DNA of 64,000 bases from Rhododendron vialii (GCF_030253575.1 NC_080569.1:1818001-1882000); one strand, 5' to 3'; positions 47,701-60,157 are shown, counted from the stretch's first letter. Notes: a model not told the origin generated them from the sequence alone. Numbers and translations: made by a program.

Positions 47701-50700
47701 AATGCTGAAGGAACACTGAACAATCTGTGCCAACTGTGCGAAGCTTCTTTGCAGTTTCTTCAATCCTTGTGTCAACAGAAGTCATTCCGAGAGCGCCTTG
47801 TTAAGAATAAGGTTTGATCAAGACCTCTCTCACTCAATCTGTTGGAATTAAGGAGAGTTGGAGATGTTATTGTATCTTTTGTAACATGAAAATGGGGCTA
47901 ATTAGACTTTCCTGTGTGAAGCAAGAGAAACAAGAAGTAACCAAGGTAGACTTAATGTTCTCCTGTCTGCACTTGAACTTGTCTTTGGAGTACTTGTTGG
48001 ACTTCACAGACATCCAAAATCTACGAATTTGGAGTGGGATTAAAGACCAAAAAATTAATAGTTTGTTACGTGAATTGAGAGGTAATAGGAGATATGCCAT
48101 GCCCAGGTTAAGTCACGATGACATAATAGTATGATTGCTTACACGAGAAACTGAACATATTTGTTCGTGATCTCAAAGTTTTAGTCATTACTCACGCGAG
48201 AAGCATACATTGTTGGCTGCAAATATTCTCCGGTTTGACAAGTGTCTATTATTAGCTGCTATTCTACACATCTTGCATGAATTGGCAAAAACTCTTGTAA
48301 CCACGAATCCGTTTACACTGAATGTTTGTGCTGACTTTCGGTGTCTTTCTGTCTTCTAATTGTAAACCACCCCTTTGTTTCATGCCCTGAGTTTTAACTT
48401 GCGTTTCTTTTGCATATAAGGCATCTTCTTATTGTTCATCAGTGCAGAGTCTGGTTTTGTTGCTGTTTCAGGAACTATGTAGAGAAGGTGGTGTTCTTTT
48501 GCTGGCTCGATCTATTTTGAAACTGAACGTGACATGGTTTAGAGAATCTCCCTCAGTTGTGGCTGCTGTGTTTAGGCTAAAGTCAAAAGTTTTATCAATT
48601 GTAAGTCTTAAGCAACTAATGTAAATTTTTAAAAGCATTCTACTCTTCACTTTTGGCTAATTGAATTTCATAGCTTTTGATATATGATGCTTCTCTCAAT
48701 GATGTCCTTTCACTAACCTGTCACAGTCCTCTTCTGCAGCTGTTGCATCTTTGTGAAGCAGAGAGTTTATCTTACTTGGATGAGGTTGCCAGCACTCCTC
48801 GAAGCATGGATGTGGCAAAGTCTGTCGCATTAGAGGTTGGTTCTCAGGATATGTGTTGCTGTATATTCAAAAGTAGGTGTTCTTCTTGTAGATGAATCAT
48901 AAATTCTGTTTGTATAGGCAAGAATTGTACTGGGGAGACAATGTGCTCACTTTGTAGTGCTAATCATCTAGAGTATTTGTTGCATTGGTGGTGCTTTGGG
49001 AAATCGTGAGAATTATTTGTTTAAAAGAAGTAGAATGCCCCAACTTTAACACAGCTGCGACGGATTGAAGAAGAAGAGTAGATACAGAAGAGGTTGCTTT
49101 CTGTGATATTTTATACCCTTCCTGAGTCGAAACTCTAGGCCGGAGAGTTCCATGGAGGAGATATCTCCTAATTTTTCTTCTGGTTCCTAGTGAGAATGAC
49201 CATTTCCCATGACAGAGACCTGATTGTTTAAGTACTCCAAGTTATGCAAAAAAGTCGACATATTAGAGTGGTTTTGTATAGGAAATATATTCCTATATTT
49301 TTTTTTATAACTTTCGACCGCCCATGATAAATTTCCCGTTCTTCAATATTTAAAATGCACTAGTGGGAAAGAAAATTCGTCCTTCCTGTTTCTCTTAAAA
49401 TGCTTTCTTTCACATTAGGACAGTTATATTTACCCAGCATACTAAAATTTTAAGGTTAGGAGAATCTGTGGCTTTGACGCATCCATATGCAACACAGTTG
49501 TTTTTAAACTGAGAGCTAAATTGGACAATAGTGGAGGAATGCATCAAAAGAGTTTTCAAGCTACCGTGCCAATTTGACTATGAGAAATTGTTTGACAACC
49601 CCTTTTGTATTCATCTATTTGTTGACTATCGGAAACATAGCACATACTACTCATGTGTCATGCTTTTTGAAATTTCTTCACGTGTGGCAGTTTTTTGGAT
49701 TATTTCTCATGACAAAGCCATCTCTGACCCTCATTTCTTCCTTCATCATGATCAGCTTGTTATTAAGAGGTACATGTCTGTATGTGTATGTCATGTGACG
49801 CATCATAGAGTTTTGACAATCATGGTGGTGTTTTCTGTACTATTAAAATATCATGTTTGTGACGTCATTTGCCTCTCCAATTTGTTTCTTTATCACGGTC
49901 AGCGTACTCGTTTTGGAAATCCTCGTGTTTATCCATGCAACCTTCAGATTCACAAGCTTGTTGATTTAATTCAACTGCATGGTGTAGGTTCTTAAAATAC
50001 TGAAGGCTATGGTTGTGAGGGGTTACGAAATATGCCCAACAGGGCTTTTGCAACTGAATGCAATGCGCCTGGCAGATATCTTCTCTGATGACTCAAATTT
50101 TCGATCTTACATCACAATATACTTTGTAAGCTTTTTGCTAATGCCCTTAGCTTTCCCTGAGTCTCTATAATTCGTGTACTTTTGCCACTTGTGTCGATTT
50201 TCTTGTTGTTACTTGTTAGTTTTCCTGGAAGCACGGGAATTATATATTTGACTGGATATGTTCCATTTTATGTCAATGTTGATACTTATGCTCTAGAATA
50301 AATTCTATAATGACGTTTGTGACATTGATTGCATATCTCTCAGACAGAAATTTTGACTGCTATTTTTTCACTCCCACATCGAGAGTTCTTGTCTAGTTGG
50401 TGTTCATCCAATCTCCCAATTTGGGAAGAAGATGCTACTCTGGAGTATGACTCATTTGGGGCAGCTGGACATGTTTTGGATTTGTTTTCTTCATCAGATT
50501 TGCCAAATGTAACGATTTCAAGATCTGATTTCATTCCTAGTAACATGCCACGTGTCGCATTTGCACATCAGAGGACGTCATTATTGGTCAAAGTAATAGC
50601 AAATCTCCATTGTTATGTTCCAGGGCTCTGTAAAGGTGTGCTAGCAACATATTTTTTGTGCGTACCCAGTACCCAACTGCTGTGACCAGTATCATGTTGA

Positions 50701-53700
50701 AATTCGTGTCATCATTAAGAGTAATTTTTTGTTTCGATCCACAGAGGAGGAGGATGTCTTCCTCAACAAGTTTCTTGAGTGCCTCCGAAGGGAGCTACCT
50801 AAATTATCCGCTTCTGATGCTGAAAAAGCTGGCATTGTTAGCAGGAACCTACGTAAATATGTCTATCTCAGATTACTTCTGTGTGCAGAGTTAAATATGT
50901 TTCTGCATTCCAAATAATGCACTTGTATATTACAGGTTCATTGTTGAGCCATGCTGAATCTCTGACTCCTCCATACTTAAATGAGGACGATGTACATCTC
51001 TTCAGGTGATCTGTACCTGAATTGTTGAATCCTCTGTTTCGTTCTTCTTTTTCCCATGTTTCCTGTATATTTTGTTTGGAGTTTCTCAACATCATCATGG
51101 TTATCTCTCAACTAACCCAACAGTAATTTTTTATTTGAACCCAGCAGTAATCAATCACATGCATTGCTTCACATGATTGCAAGCTAATAAATCGATAACC
51201 TTTACTTTCTGCCAGTAGCTATGTAGTTGAATGTATTTGACTCTGGTGGTCTCCTAATGCTGTGTTAACTCCTGAAGACCAGCAACGAACAACTTGAGAC
51301 CCCTCTTACACACAAAATTCACTTAAATCTTGAAATAATACCTAAGTCGGCGCTTCACTGTACATACCTTCATTGATTTATTAGCATGTTCCTTTTAAGT
51401 CCTTTGACATTACAATATGAGGACATTTTGCAGGGGTGAAACCGGGATTTTCTTGCAAGGGGTTTCGGATTGTAAAAGTTCATTTATAGGAAATATATTG
51501 GAAAGCAAACCCCCAGAAAAATAAAAACAGTGACCGTTCCCTAATATTATGTAAGACATAAATGAAAATTAATTGTCTCTAATACGAACAACTCAACCCA
51601 AAACCTTGGTTTACCAAGGACGAAACATTTGTTAAGTTCTTAACTTCCAATTTTATTTGATCTGATACTAAATTTTCTGTAATGGTATTTTAAGTTATTT
51701 CATTTACTTCTATTTCTTGGTTTAAAGCTGGTTCTTGGATTGGTACATAATACCGGCCCAAGTTACTCAAAGTGTATTTGGTTTATACCTAGAAACTTTG
51801 ATTAGGAGCCACACCTGTACAACTTTTTCTCTATATTATACAAGGTTTGGGCTTACAATTTTGTTTGTACGGTATGTCGGTATGTATGTATAGACATAGA
51901 ATTAAATTAGGACCTCCCCGAGCCAAGGTCCACCGCCAACCGTTTGTCAAAAGATAGATTTGGCCCTTTTACCTGTTTTTCCAGCCGATGATCCAGAAGC
52001 ATGGCTGATTGTTTAGTAAAAGGAGAGTACTCATCTTATCCCATGGTCCTCATATTCATGGGGCTTACATGTCAAAGAATCTCGCTGATGCGTTAGCAAG
52101 TCTTTATGTCTGTATATGAGTTCTTTTTTTAAATATTCGAAATTATCCCCCAAAAACTATCCTCAGTGAGGTCCCTATTGTGCGACATGAACCCTGCTCA
52201 ACTCCTATTGCTGTAGCATGAGATTCTATTTCAGCCACACAGATTGTTGTAAGTATGAGTTAGAGAATCTTTACGAGGAGATATTTGCTGGCCATGAACT
52301 TGGCCATCTATATATACAAATGCATTTGATCATTTATCTGTCTTTCACTTCTTTTGTGACAGAACCTCTGCAAAGAGTTTGTTTTATGTCATAGAATTGG
52401 CTATATATGCACTTAATGGTCCATTGTGATTATTTATCTGTTGTCCTCTTCATTTGTTCATTTTGCTATGTACGGTTTCCCTTGAACTTAAGCTAGTGTT
52501 ACATTTTAAGAGGTCATAAAACAAATCCATAAAACTTCTGTTGCAGGGTTTTCTTAATGCGGCTAGAACCATTGATTACTCCTGCTGAGATCGAAGTTAA
52601 GAGGGTGCAGGTAGATACTTATTCTAAGTTTATTACTAATGTCTGTTTCTCGTTTAGTTTCACACCGGAATGTGTTCTCGCTTTTCCTTATTGATAGTTG
52701 TGGTCAACTTTTTATGTTTTGGCGACTCAATATGACCAAACTGTGCTGCCTGATGAAATTTAGGAACGCAAATTAGAGGGGTCGATATGTGGAAATCGTC
52801 AATTCTAAGTATCAGCAAGCAGTGGCATGTGAATGTGGATGTCGAACGTGATATTGTTGTAGTCCAAAATTCCTAAGTACCTTAAAATGATTTAATGGTT
52901 TGCCAGTTTTGGTTTTATTTAACTATGTTATGAAGCTGTCTGCTACGAGACCTATTTGCAGCCCGGAGCCACCTAAAGCCCAGAAGGGGCAGCTGGGAAC
53001 ATTTTCTTTAAAACATTGCAATTTAACCTATAATTAGCAAACATTTTGCTCCTCTAAAATATTTCATGTGCACCCTCTTTGTTTCCCCTCTCCCATTTCG
53101 TTGTCTCCCCTCTCCTCTTTTCTATGATGTTATTATTCTGTAGTTATGTTGAGATGTTGGCATTTAGTGTGATACTCTTGTATACTCTCTTTTCAGTCTA
53201 CATTTGTAATCTTTACGTTATGTCATTGCATTTTAGTTTAATGTTTCAAGTATCCCATTTCTAAGATGTCAAAAGTACTTTTATTGAAGTTTGCTAGCCA
53301 AAATTTATTTTTTTGGTTTCAAATGGTGCTGATCATTATGTTTAGAACCTTAAACAACATAAACTATGTCCAATAGAAAAATGAGATCAGTATTATCAAC
53401 AGCAAAAAAATATATGGGCCAATCCAAACATAACCCCAATAAAAATTATGGCATGTTGAATCTAGCTGGCTTCAGTCAGCCTATGTTTCGCTATAGACCG
53501 GGTTTGCACAAGCTTGGTCATATCTTTCTACGCCTTTATGTTACCCCTTAGTGTTTTTATTTTACTTTTATTTAACTCTATTATGTTTGTGTGAGTTGGG
53601 TAGGGTGATTTGTATGCCGTCTGGGAGATTGTCTCCAATTCCCTTTTTTTTTTTTTTTGATATGTGAAGGAATGATGTGTGATTCTCTTTTAGGAGGCTC

Positions 53701-55491
53701 AAAGTGCAGGGGGATGCTCATCGCCCATAATAGAAAAGGTAGATACAGATACTAACAGACTTGGTTACCTGAAAGAGGGCACGTCAGAGAACTCAGCTTT
53801 CCAAGATGAGGACCAGTCCTATATAAGGGGCAACTGTATAGGTCAAACTGATGATATCATGTGGCAAGTTAAGGGGGAAGACAAGGGTAAATCTGGTATG
53901 ATGGCTGAGGGATCGAGGGAGATTGAGAGATGCATCCAAAAAGTTGAAACCAGTGGTTCAGATTCAAGCTCTACACGTGGAAAGAACTGTACTAGTCAAA
54001 TGCACAATGTTGAGTTTCCGAAATCAGGTGAGCATAGCAAACAAAGTGGGTTTGAAGGACTTAAAGAGGATGAAAAGGGTGAAGCTGTTATATGTGAACA
54101 GAAGCAACAAAGAAAACGAAAGCGCACCATAATGAATGATATACAGATCGCACTGATCGAGAAGGCGCTCTTGGAAGAACCTGGCATGCAGCGCAATGCT
54201 GCTTGGGTACAATCTTGGGCTGAGAAACTAAGTGCCTATGTATGTAAAGAGTGCACATCTGCTTCTTAAGTTGTGTGAAGTTTGATTTGGCAGTTCTAGA
54301 ATTAACCGTAAGATGTACTTGTTTCCTAAGAGTTTTCTTTTTTCCTTTACCAGGGTTCTGAGGTTACGACTTCTCAGCTAAAAAATTGGTAACCAGCCCT
54401 CTTCTTTTTATAAACCGTAGTTCTGTAGTTCGGCTTTTTTTTCGCTTCTCAGTTCATTGGTGCCATAGTAATCGTACAGAAGATATGGTAGCTCCAGATA
54501 CTTGCAGAATCGATTCCATAGATCCAGATACGAACTGAATTTGTTACAAGTACATGGAATTTGTTGACATGTTGAGTTGTTAAGCTTTGTAAGATTTTAG
54601 TTTTCTTTTTCTTTTTCTTCATGTTTGATGGTAAATTAGTCTCCCTTAGTTTCTTTTATTTTTTCTTTGGCTGGATAAATGCATCTCATAACATCCCAAA
54701 TACCCATCTAATGAGCCTAGCAAGCTAGCTAAGTGCGATAGTGATTGATTTCTTATCATTATTGATGTATGTTTGTTCTTATTGACAGCCTAGCAAGCTA
54801 ATGGTTGTCTCTTTTCGTTATTACAAAGTTTTTTGTCATATAATATTCTGGAAATTAAAGACAGTTGTTGGTACTGCCAGCGCAGTGCCCCCTCTTATGT
54901 ATCTGACCAGTTTCTTTTCTCATAGAAACATTTGGTTTCCTTTTTGGTCCCCTCTCTCTCTCTCTCATTAACAGGTTGAATAACCGAAAAGCGAGGCTAG
55001 CCCGAGCAGCAAAGGATGTTCGTGGGCCTTCTGAAGAGGACAATGGTGTTCCTGACAAGCAAGGTGGGTCAGGACGCGTGTCCCACGATGAATCAGCTGA
55101 GAGTCCAACCGAGGACGTTTATATCACATCAACTCCAGGAGGGACTCATCAGAGCACCATTAGGGAGTCCACATCTAGAACTGGCTCCAAGGAAAAAGCA
55201 GACATTCAGCTTGCAGATTTCAATAACTTTCCCGCTAAGCATTGTTTCCGGTGGGGTCCTGGTCAGGATGTTTTGCTTTTGAATCTGGAAGGAGAGGAAA
55301 TTGGAACGGGAAAGGTGTATCAGGTACGAGGCACATGGGATTCATGTAATTTGGAGGAATCAGAGATGTGTGTGGTGGATGTTAACATGATTAGGACTGA
55401 GAGTCATACGGGGCTTCCAATCCCAGTTGGAATGGATGCAAAACTGGGGGTAAGAACGTTGTGGGCATTGAACAAACTTTTAGCCGCCTAG
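44744..55491 (+). CDS. NDX: NDX, NODULIN HOMEOBOX protein, 16 coding exons
   Basis: Exons: 44744-44788, 45399-45524, 45628-45786, 46999-47082, 47161-47289, 47593-47811, 48472-48600, 48740-48835, 49988-50125, 50344-50635, 50745-50852, 50936-51005, 52547-52610, 53694-54239, 54354-54388 and 54975-55491. All are GT/AG and phases close: 2757 nt, 918 aa, near the known plant NDX size. In Arabidopsis NDX binds R-loop ssDNA at the FLC locus, limits COOLAIR antisense transcription and affects ABA responses; the same role here is inferred. The N-terminal helical NDX domain (about 20-540) includes [20 protein letters not shown] and [17 protein letters not shown] basic patch (KQQRKRKR) leads into an atypical homeodomain at about 693-760, with WLNNRKAR where most homeodomains have WFQNRRAK. 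A C-terminal domain (about 810-918) includes [20 protein letters not shown]. The 15-aa first exon is supported by frame and by a GTTAGT donor but is the least certain part. Confidence 0.94.
48722..49168 (+). repeat. Source copy of duplicated segment (NDX exon 8 plus intron)
   Basis: This segment covers the last 18 bases of NDX intron 7, all of exon 8 (48740-48835) and about 330 bases of intron 8. It is repeated with high identity at 58083-58531. Confidence 0.93.
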
Positions 55492-57425
55492 GTGAATAGC
55501 TTTTCGCATCGCCAGCTTGAAGGATCAGGTAAGAACTGTTCATAACCTTCAAGCATTTAGTTATATTTGTCTACCTTGGATAGAATGTTATATGTGTCTA
55601 CAAGCATTTATCCTTTTTCTTTGCGAGGTTGGGTGGTTGTCCAAGGGCACATCTTGTACTGTGGTTGGCTTTTTAGACATAAGCCAGCATATTTGGTCTA
55701 TGATTTTCTTTATTTACTTCTTCTTCTTCTTTCTTGCTACTCCATATTTCTTTTTAGGGCTCTGTGCTATGCAAATCTCCTTTGAATTTCCCAAGGATAT
55801 GTTTGGAACTAAGGAAAGAAAAGCAAAGTAAAGGACAGGAAAGAATTTTGCTTGATTCATATGTTTGGGAGGAAGAGAAGAAGAATCTTGAGAAAAAACG
55901 CGTGGGAAGTTAATTTGACACTTCGATGCCTTTTCTTTCCACTTTTGTCTCTATCAGTTTTAGTTAATAATTTTTCTTTTTAGAATCAATGAAAGTTATT
56001 TTCCTTCTCAGTCTCTTTGCTCTACTGCGCAAAACTAAATAGAGATGATGAACCCGTCATGTGTAATTTCTTTCCTAATTTACTCTCGTTTCCTTTTAAT
56101 TTCCTTGAACTTCTGAACACAAGCTTGCAAAATCATGTGAACACTATCAAGATGGATCTGCTCCCCCTTCACAAAACCGATCCTTACTGATAATTTCTCG
56201 CTAATTGTTGCAGAACGGAGCTATCGCAGCAGGAGTGCAGGTTCACTGGTTGGGCGTCGAGGGAAAATCTCAAGAATCCCAAGGAAAACCGCCCCAATGC
56301 ACATGGTCGTAGCAAAATGCTAGGGAGGCCGACTCACGAAAAATGGTTACTGGCACCCCTGGTCGCTGGGATAGCATCCAATGAGCTCTACTAACCGAGT
56401 GTAGGACCATGTATAGCATTCTATGGCAGAAAGATAGAATGGTAATTCAGTGAAGGAGGCTTTCACTCAGGGTCCTCAAATTAATATTTAACTTTAATCA
56501 GGTTCCATTTTGTACTTTAAAATTACTATGGATAATGGAATTAGCAACAAAATTTATGATAGTGAAAATTCCATGGATATCTCTTTCAGCCTTATATGAT
56601 CTCCTCATGGCAGCAGCTCAGATTTATGCTACTACTTGGGTGAGAAACGAAAAGAAAGTGGTGTGGTTTCTCTTAATGATGCGAAAAGATAAGAAAGGAG
56701 AATGTTTTCTCTCCATCTCATTCGGGTAGACCTTCTCCTTTTTCTTTTCACCACATCTCACCATTTCTGGTGAGAAATAAACATGGCTCCATAAGGGGTT
56801 CTTGATTTTCATTTTCTCATCCTTTCTCACTTTTTTAACCATCCAAACAAAGAAGAGGAAGTTCTTCCCCTCCATTTTTTTTCTTTTCTCCTGGAAAGAA
56901 AGCCTTTTCTTTTCTCCTGAAACCCAATACAAAAATAAAATAATAATAATAATCATTACTCTGAGAGACTGATTTTAAACCCGATACAAAATAATTTTTT
57001 TTCAAGCACAGCCCCAAACACAGGCCCATCTATTAGTTCTTGACCGGCCCAACTGCAGGGCTATCAGTTCAATTCAGGTCCATCTCAACATATCCGGATA
57101 TTAATTATCAAAACACGTGTCGTCACCCGGCCTCTCTAAAATCAGCAACGCCACCCACTGAGTCAATTGAGTTGGGCGAGTTCAATCTCGAAGAACAACA
57201 CGTACGTTGTTGTTTGGTAAGTTAGAAAATACGGCCAGATTATTGCGTTGTTTGTTGTGTAAGTTTTACTGGATAGAGCGTTATTGAGGACCACGCTTTT
57301 CTGATAACATGGGCCAAGGAGCAAGAGTTTACGGCCATAGGGCAATAGTTTATGGCCATTGGCCAGGCAGAAAAAGATTGCGGCCAGTGGATCAGATTGC
57401 GTGATTAACATACACGCTTTTCTCA
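55492..57425. other. NDX 3' UTR with probable intron, then intergenic sequence
   Basis: After the NDX stop, CAG|GTAAGA at 55528/55529 is a strong donor and ATTGTTGCAG ending at 56213 a strong acceptor, so a 3'-UTR intron (55529-56213) is likely. The stop lies 37 bases before the junction, under the 50-55 base limit usually linked with nonsense-mediated decay. The mRNA end is probably near 56500. From there to 57425 is AT-rich sequence with GGAAAGAAAAG-type purine tracts and no recognised gene. Confidence 0.5.
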
Positions 57426-57467
57426 TAAAATGAAATAAGTAAGCGTTTGGTTAATTCCGTTTAATCA

Positions 57468-57681
57468 GCCGGGACCGTCCTTCCTCTTCCTCTCTCTCCT
57501 CTCCCTCGCCTCTCTCCCCTCCACCGCCGCCTCTCTCTCCCTCTCTCATTCTCACCTCACCACCAGCAAAACCTCGACTTCAAGCCCGAAGAATACAAGT
57601 GCATCGAGATCCACAAGGGCTGGAATTGCATTGGGACTTTGGGAGTAACAAATCGAACGCTGTTGATCAAATATCGTTTTT
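57468..57681 (+). promoter_or_regulatory. Possible 5'-UTR exon of the downstream SOSS-B-like gene
   Basis: A CT-rich stretch followed by a 200-base segment without a single ATG, ending TTTTTG|GTACTCTCTC (donor-like). An acceptor-like TTGTATTAG lies at 60129-60137, 20 bases before the ATG of the OB-fold gene. Together they suggest a leader exon and a 2.4 kb 5'-UTR intron. This is inference from composition and splice-like borders only. Confidence 0.35.
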
Positions 57682-58082
57682 GGTACTCTCTCTCTCTCTC
57701 TCTCTACAATCTCCGTCTACTTAGTTTAGTTCGTGAATGTTAGGCCTTGTTCTTCCTAAATTATTGGTCTGGTACTTTTACGGTGTATTATTTATTTTTC
57801 ATAATTTGTTGTTTAGACTCTTTCTTCGAGACGACTTCAAGTTTCACGTCAATCTAATAGAAATTTAGAAAGGACAAACAAAAATACCAAAACAATAATT
57901 TAGCAAGAAAAGTGCCTTAGTTGAATACTTTGATGCAGACTGATCTTGATTCTTTATAAAATGTAAAAGAGAAAAGTGGGAAAAACGTGGGGAACCCTTT
58001 AGTTTGAGCTTATGAAGCATGGATATGGATATGAGACAGTACGGATAAAAAGCTTAAGGCAGTTAAGCAGAGAGTTTATCTT

Positions 58083-58531
58083 CACAGACCTCTTCTGCAG
58101 CCGTTGCATCTTTGTGAAGCAGAGAGTTTATCTTACTTGGATGAGATTGCCAGCACTCCTCAAAGCATGGATGTGGTAAAGTCTGTCGCATTAGAGGTTG
58201 GTTCTCAAGGTATATATATTGCAGTATATTCAAAAGTAGGTGTTATTCGGGTAGATGAATCATAAATTCTGTTTGTATAGGCAAGAACTGTACTGGGGAA
58301 ACCAATGTGCTCACTTTGTAGTGCTAATCATCTAGAGTGTTTGTTGCATTGGCGGTGCTTCGGGAAATCTTGAGAATTATTTGTTTAAAAGAATCAGAAT
58401 GCCCCAACTTTAACACAACTATGACGGATTGAAGAAGAAGAGTAATACAGAAGTGGTTGCTTTCCATGATATTTTATACCCTTCCTGAGTCGAAACTCTA
58501 GGCCGGAGAGTTCCATGGAGGAGATATCGCC
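58083..58531 (+). pseudogene. Duplicated fragment of NDX: exon 8 and part of intron 8
   Basis: About 449 bases match 48722-49168 with scattered substitutions and small indels. The copied exon (58101-58196) keeps its acceptor (CTTCTGCAG), its donor (GAG|GTTGG) and an open 32-codon frame with four changes (first Leu to Pro, Val to Ile, Arg to Gln, Ala to Val). Just before the copy, 58065-58082 repeats 18 bases of the exon itself (AAGCAGAGAGTTTATCTT, also at 58117-58134), like filler DNA at a repair junction. With no promoter or other exons it is a fragment, but its splice sites could make it a cryptic exon. Confidence 0.92.
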
Positions 58532-58549
58532 TTATCTTTTGGTCTTTTG

Positions 58550-58749
58550 CTTTGGTATTGACACGTATCCAAAAGCTAATCAACTCGCCTCGGTGGGGCT
58601 TACCACCCCAAGATCGCAGAGTCGATTTTTCTTGGTAGCAATTTGTTTTTGGGATCACCTCACCCTACGTAAACCCGTGAAAAATATTGTGTGAAGGGCT
58701 GTAGAGATTAGTCATGTTCGTCGGGACACTTTTCGTTACAAAAAAAAGG
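58550..58749 (+). mobile_element. Probable SINE 3' part with A tail
   Basis: GGGATCACCTCACCCTACGT, then GTGAAAAATATTGTG, then TAGAGATTAGTC, then GTCGGGACAC and ATTACA/GTTACA-like sequence before an A run. The order parallels the SINE at 59334-59537 (GGGGCCACCTCACCTCATGC ... GGGATTAGTCC ... GGGACACCCTGCATTACA). The 5' end and target duplication are not clear. Confidence 0.5.
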
Positions 58750-59099
58750 AAAAACTATAGCTAACCGCATATATGGTCTGAATACTCAAAACGACGACGT
58801 GAATGTCTTGTTGTCTTCTAACCTCCCATTTTCAACACTGGAGGTCCAATATGCAATATGGCGTCGTGCATATCCAAACGCCATCGTGCTAGTCGTCTGG
58901 CTTAACCTCGCGTCTTCAAAACAAGAGGCCCAAAAAGCGACGTTGTTCAAGATGATCGTTTACTGAAGTCGTGATCGTTGTTCAGAAATAGGTAGAAATT
59001 AGCATTGTAATTATATTTCAGTAGTTTACACTGGGATTGGGGCTCTCCTTGGGGAGGCATTCAGTGTGAAGTTCATCTGACGGGGTATTCTTATTTAGA

Positions 59100-59260
59100 A
59101 AGTCTGCTTGCACAGCAAATTAGATCGTGCTGTGGGGCCCACTCCAGGTCCCAGAGCTGTTCATTAGATGTAAAACATTTTTTTGAAGGCCCTCGTGAAA
59201 ATTAAGCTCAATCCAATACCTATAGGTACTCGATCCCATTTAACTTTTCAAGATCCTAGA
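59100..59260. repeat. Single-armed relative of the foldback elements at 7642 and 17087
   Basis: The order GTCTGCTTGCACAGCA, GAGCTGTTCATTAGATGTAAAA, TTTTTTTGAAGGCCCTCGTG, AATTAAGCTCAATCC parallels an arm of the foldback at 17087 (GAGTCGTTCATTTTGTTTAAAA, TTTTTATGGTCTCTAC, ATAAGTTTAATCC). Only one arm is visible. It is likely a decayed member of the same group. Confidence 0.45.
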
Positions 59261-59333
59261 AACTAGATGAAAAGTTAGATGACATTCTACTTCTTTATTC
59301 TAACTTCATACATAGACAAGGAAATTACCTTAG

Positions 59334-59537
59334 AAACCCGAGGTTTGGCCAAGTGGTCTTGGCATGAGAAAAGAGGTTTGCTCTGTCTCAGACTCTCAGG
59401 TTCAATTTTCCTTGCCAATTATTGGGGCCACCTCACCTCATGCGTAAGCATGTGAAATGGCTATGGGGGGAATTGTAGGGATTAGTCCGAAATGTGCGCA
59501 AGTTGGCCCGGGACACCCTGCATTACAATTTTTTTTT
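59334..59537 (+). mobile_element. Au-like SINE with 9-bp target duplication and T tail
   Basis: A box (GGTTTGGCCAAGTGGTCTTG) begins a few bases from the 5' end, with a B-box-like CAGGTTCAATTTTCC about 40 bases further. The 3' part (GGGATTAGTCCGAAATGTGC, then AAGTTGGCCCGGGACACC) and a terminal T run match the plan of plant Au-type SINEs, which end in T. The flanks are the perfect direct repeat TTACCTTAG at 59325-59333 and 59538-59546. Confidence 0.85.
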
Positions 59538-59929
59538 TTACCTTAGCTACTTGGATCGGTCTTGTTTTTCCTCATGAATGGGTTACATACTTTAATGGTA
59601 TTGTTGTTCTTATGTGTGTTTGGGAAAATGTTAATTCCTTGTATTGTTAAGTCACAAGCAACATGTTCGATGAAATGACTGAAACGTGTTGCTTACTTGA
59701 CTCCGTAATAGTAGATTGCAAGTTGTAACGAATCTTAATTTGAGTCAACACTTGTACTTACTTGATCCTACCAGTAAACAATTACTGCTCTTTTTCCCTT
59801 TCAAATTCATGTTGTTTGAGCTGATGTCATTATATTCATAGTTTCAATAAAAAAATGGGGACCGGAAAGAATCCATTCCGCTTGTAAGCGTGAATGGGAT
59901 ATCTATTTTAGTGTATGCGCTGGTTTTAC

Positions 59930-60079
59930 AATCCCTTTGGATGGTGAGAGAGGGTAAGAAAAGAAAGGAGTTCAGAGATTTGGGGAGAATTTAAAACCAA
60001 TCATTTCTCGCATCTTTATTTATTTTGATAGGATTCTCATCTGTTTTCTTATCTCCCGCTTACTCACCATCCAATGGGT
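59930..60079. mobile_element. Possible small MITE just upstream of the SOSS-B-like gene
   Basis: Left CCCTTTGGATGGTGAGAGAG and the complement of the right end, CCCATTGGATGGTGAGTAAG, are inverted repeats about 150 bases apart. The inside is AT-rich. It ends about 60 bases before the probable acceptor at 60137. Confidence 0.6.
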
Positions 60080-60157
60080 CGATTAGTCTTCCGTTTTTCA
60101 TTCAGAGTTCAAAGCTGAAATATTTTTGGTACCATTGTATTAGGTTGAAGAAGTGAC

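Noticed and set aside
55016-55282. Alternative frame within the last NDX exon
   Set aside because: The conserved NDX C-terminal domain is in the other frame and closes in phase with the upstream exons.
58083-58531. A second complete NDX gene
   Set aside because: Only exon 8 and part of its introns are present; no other NDX exon was found nearby.
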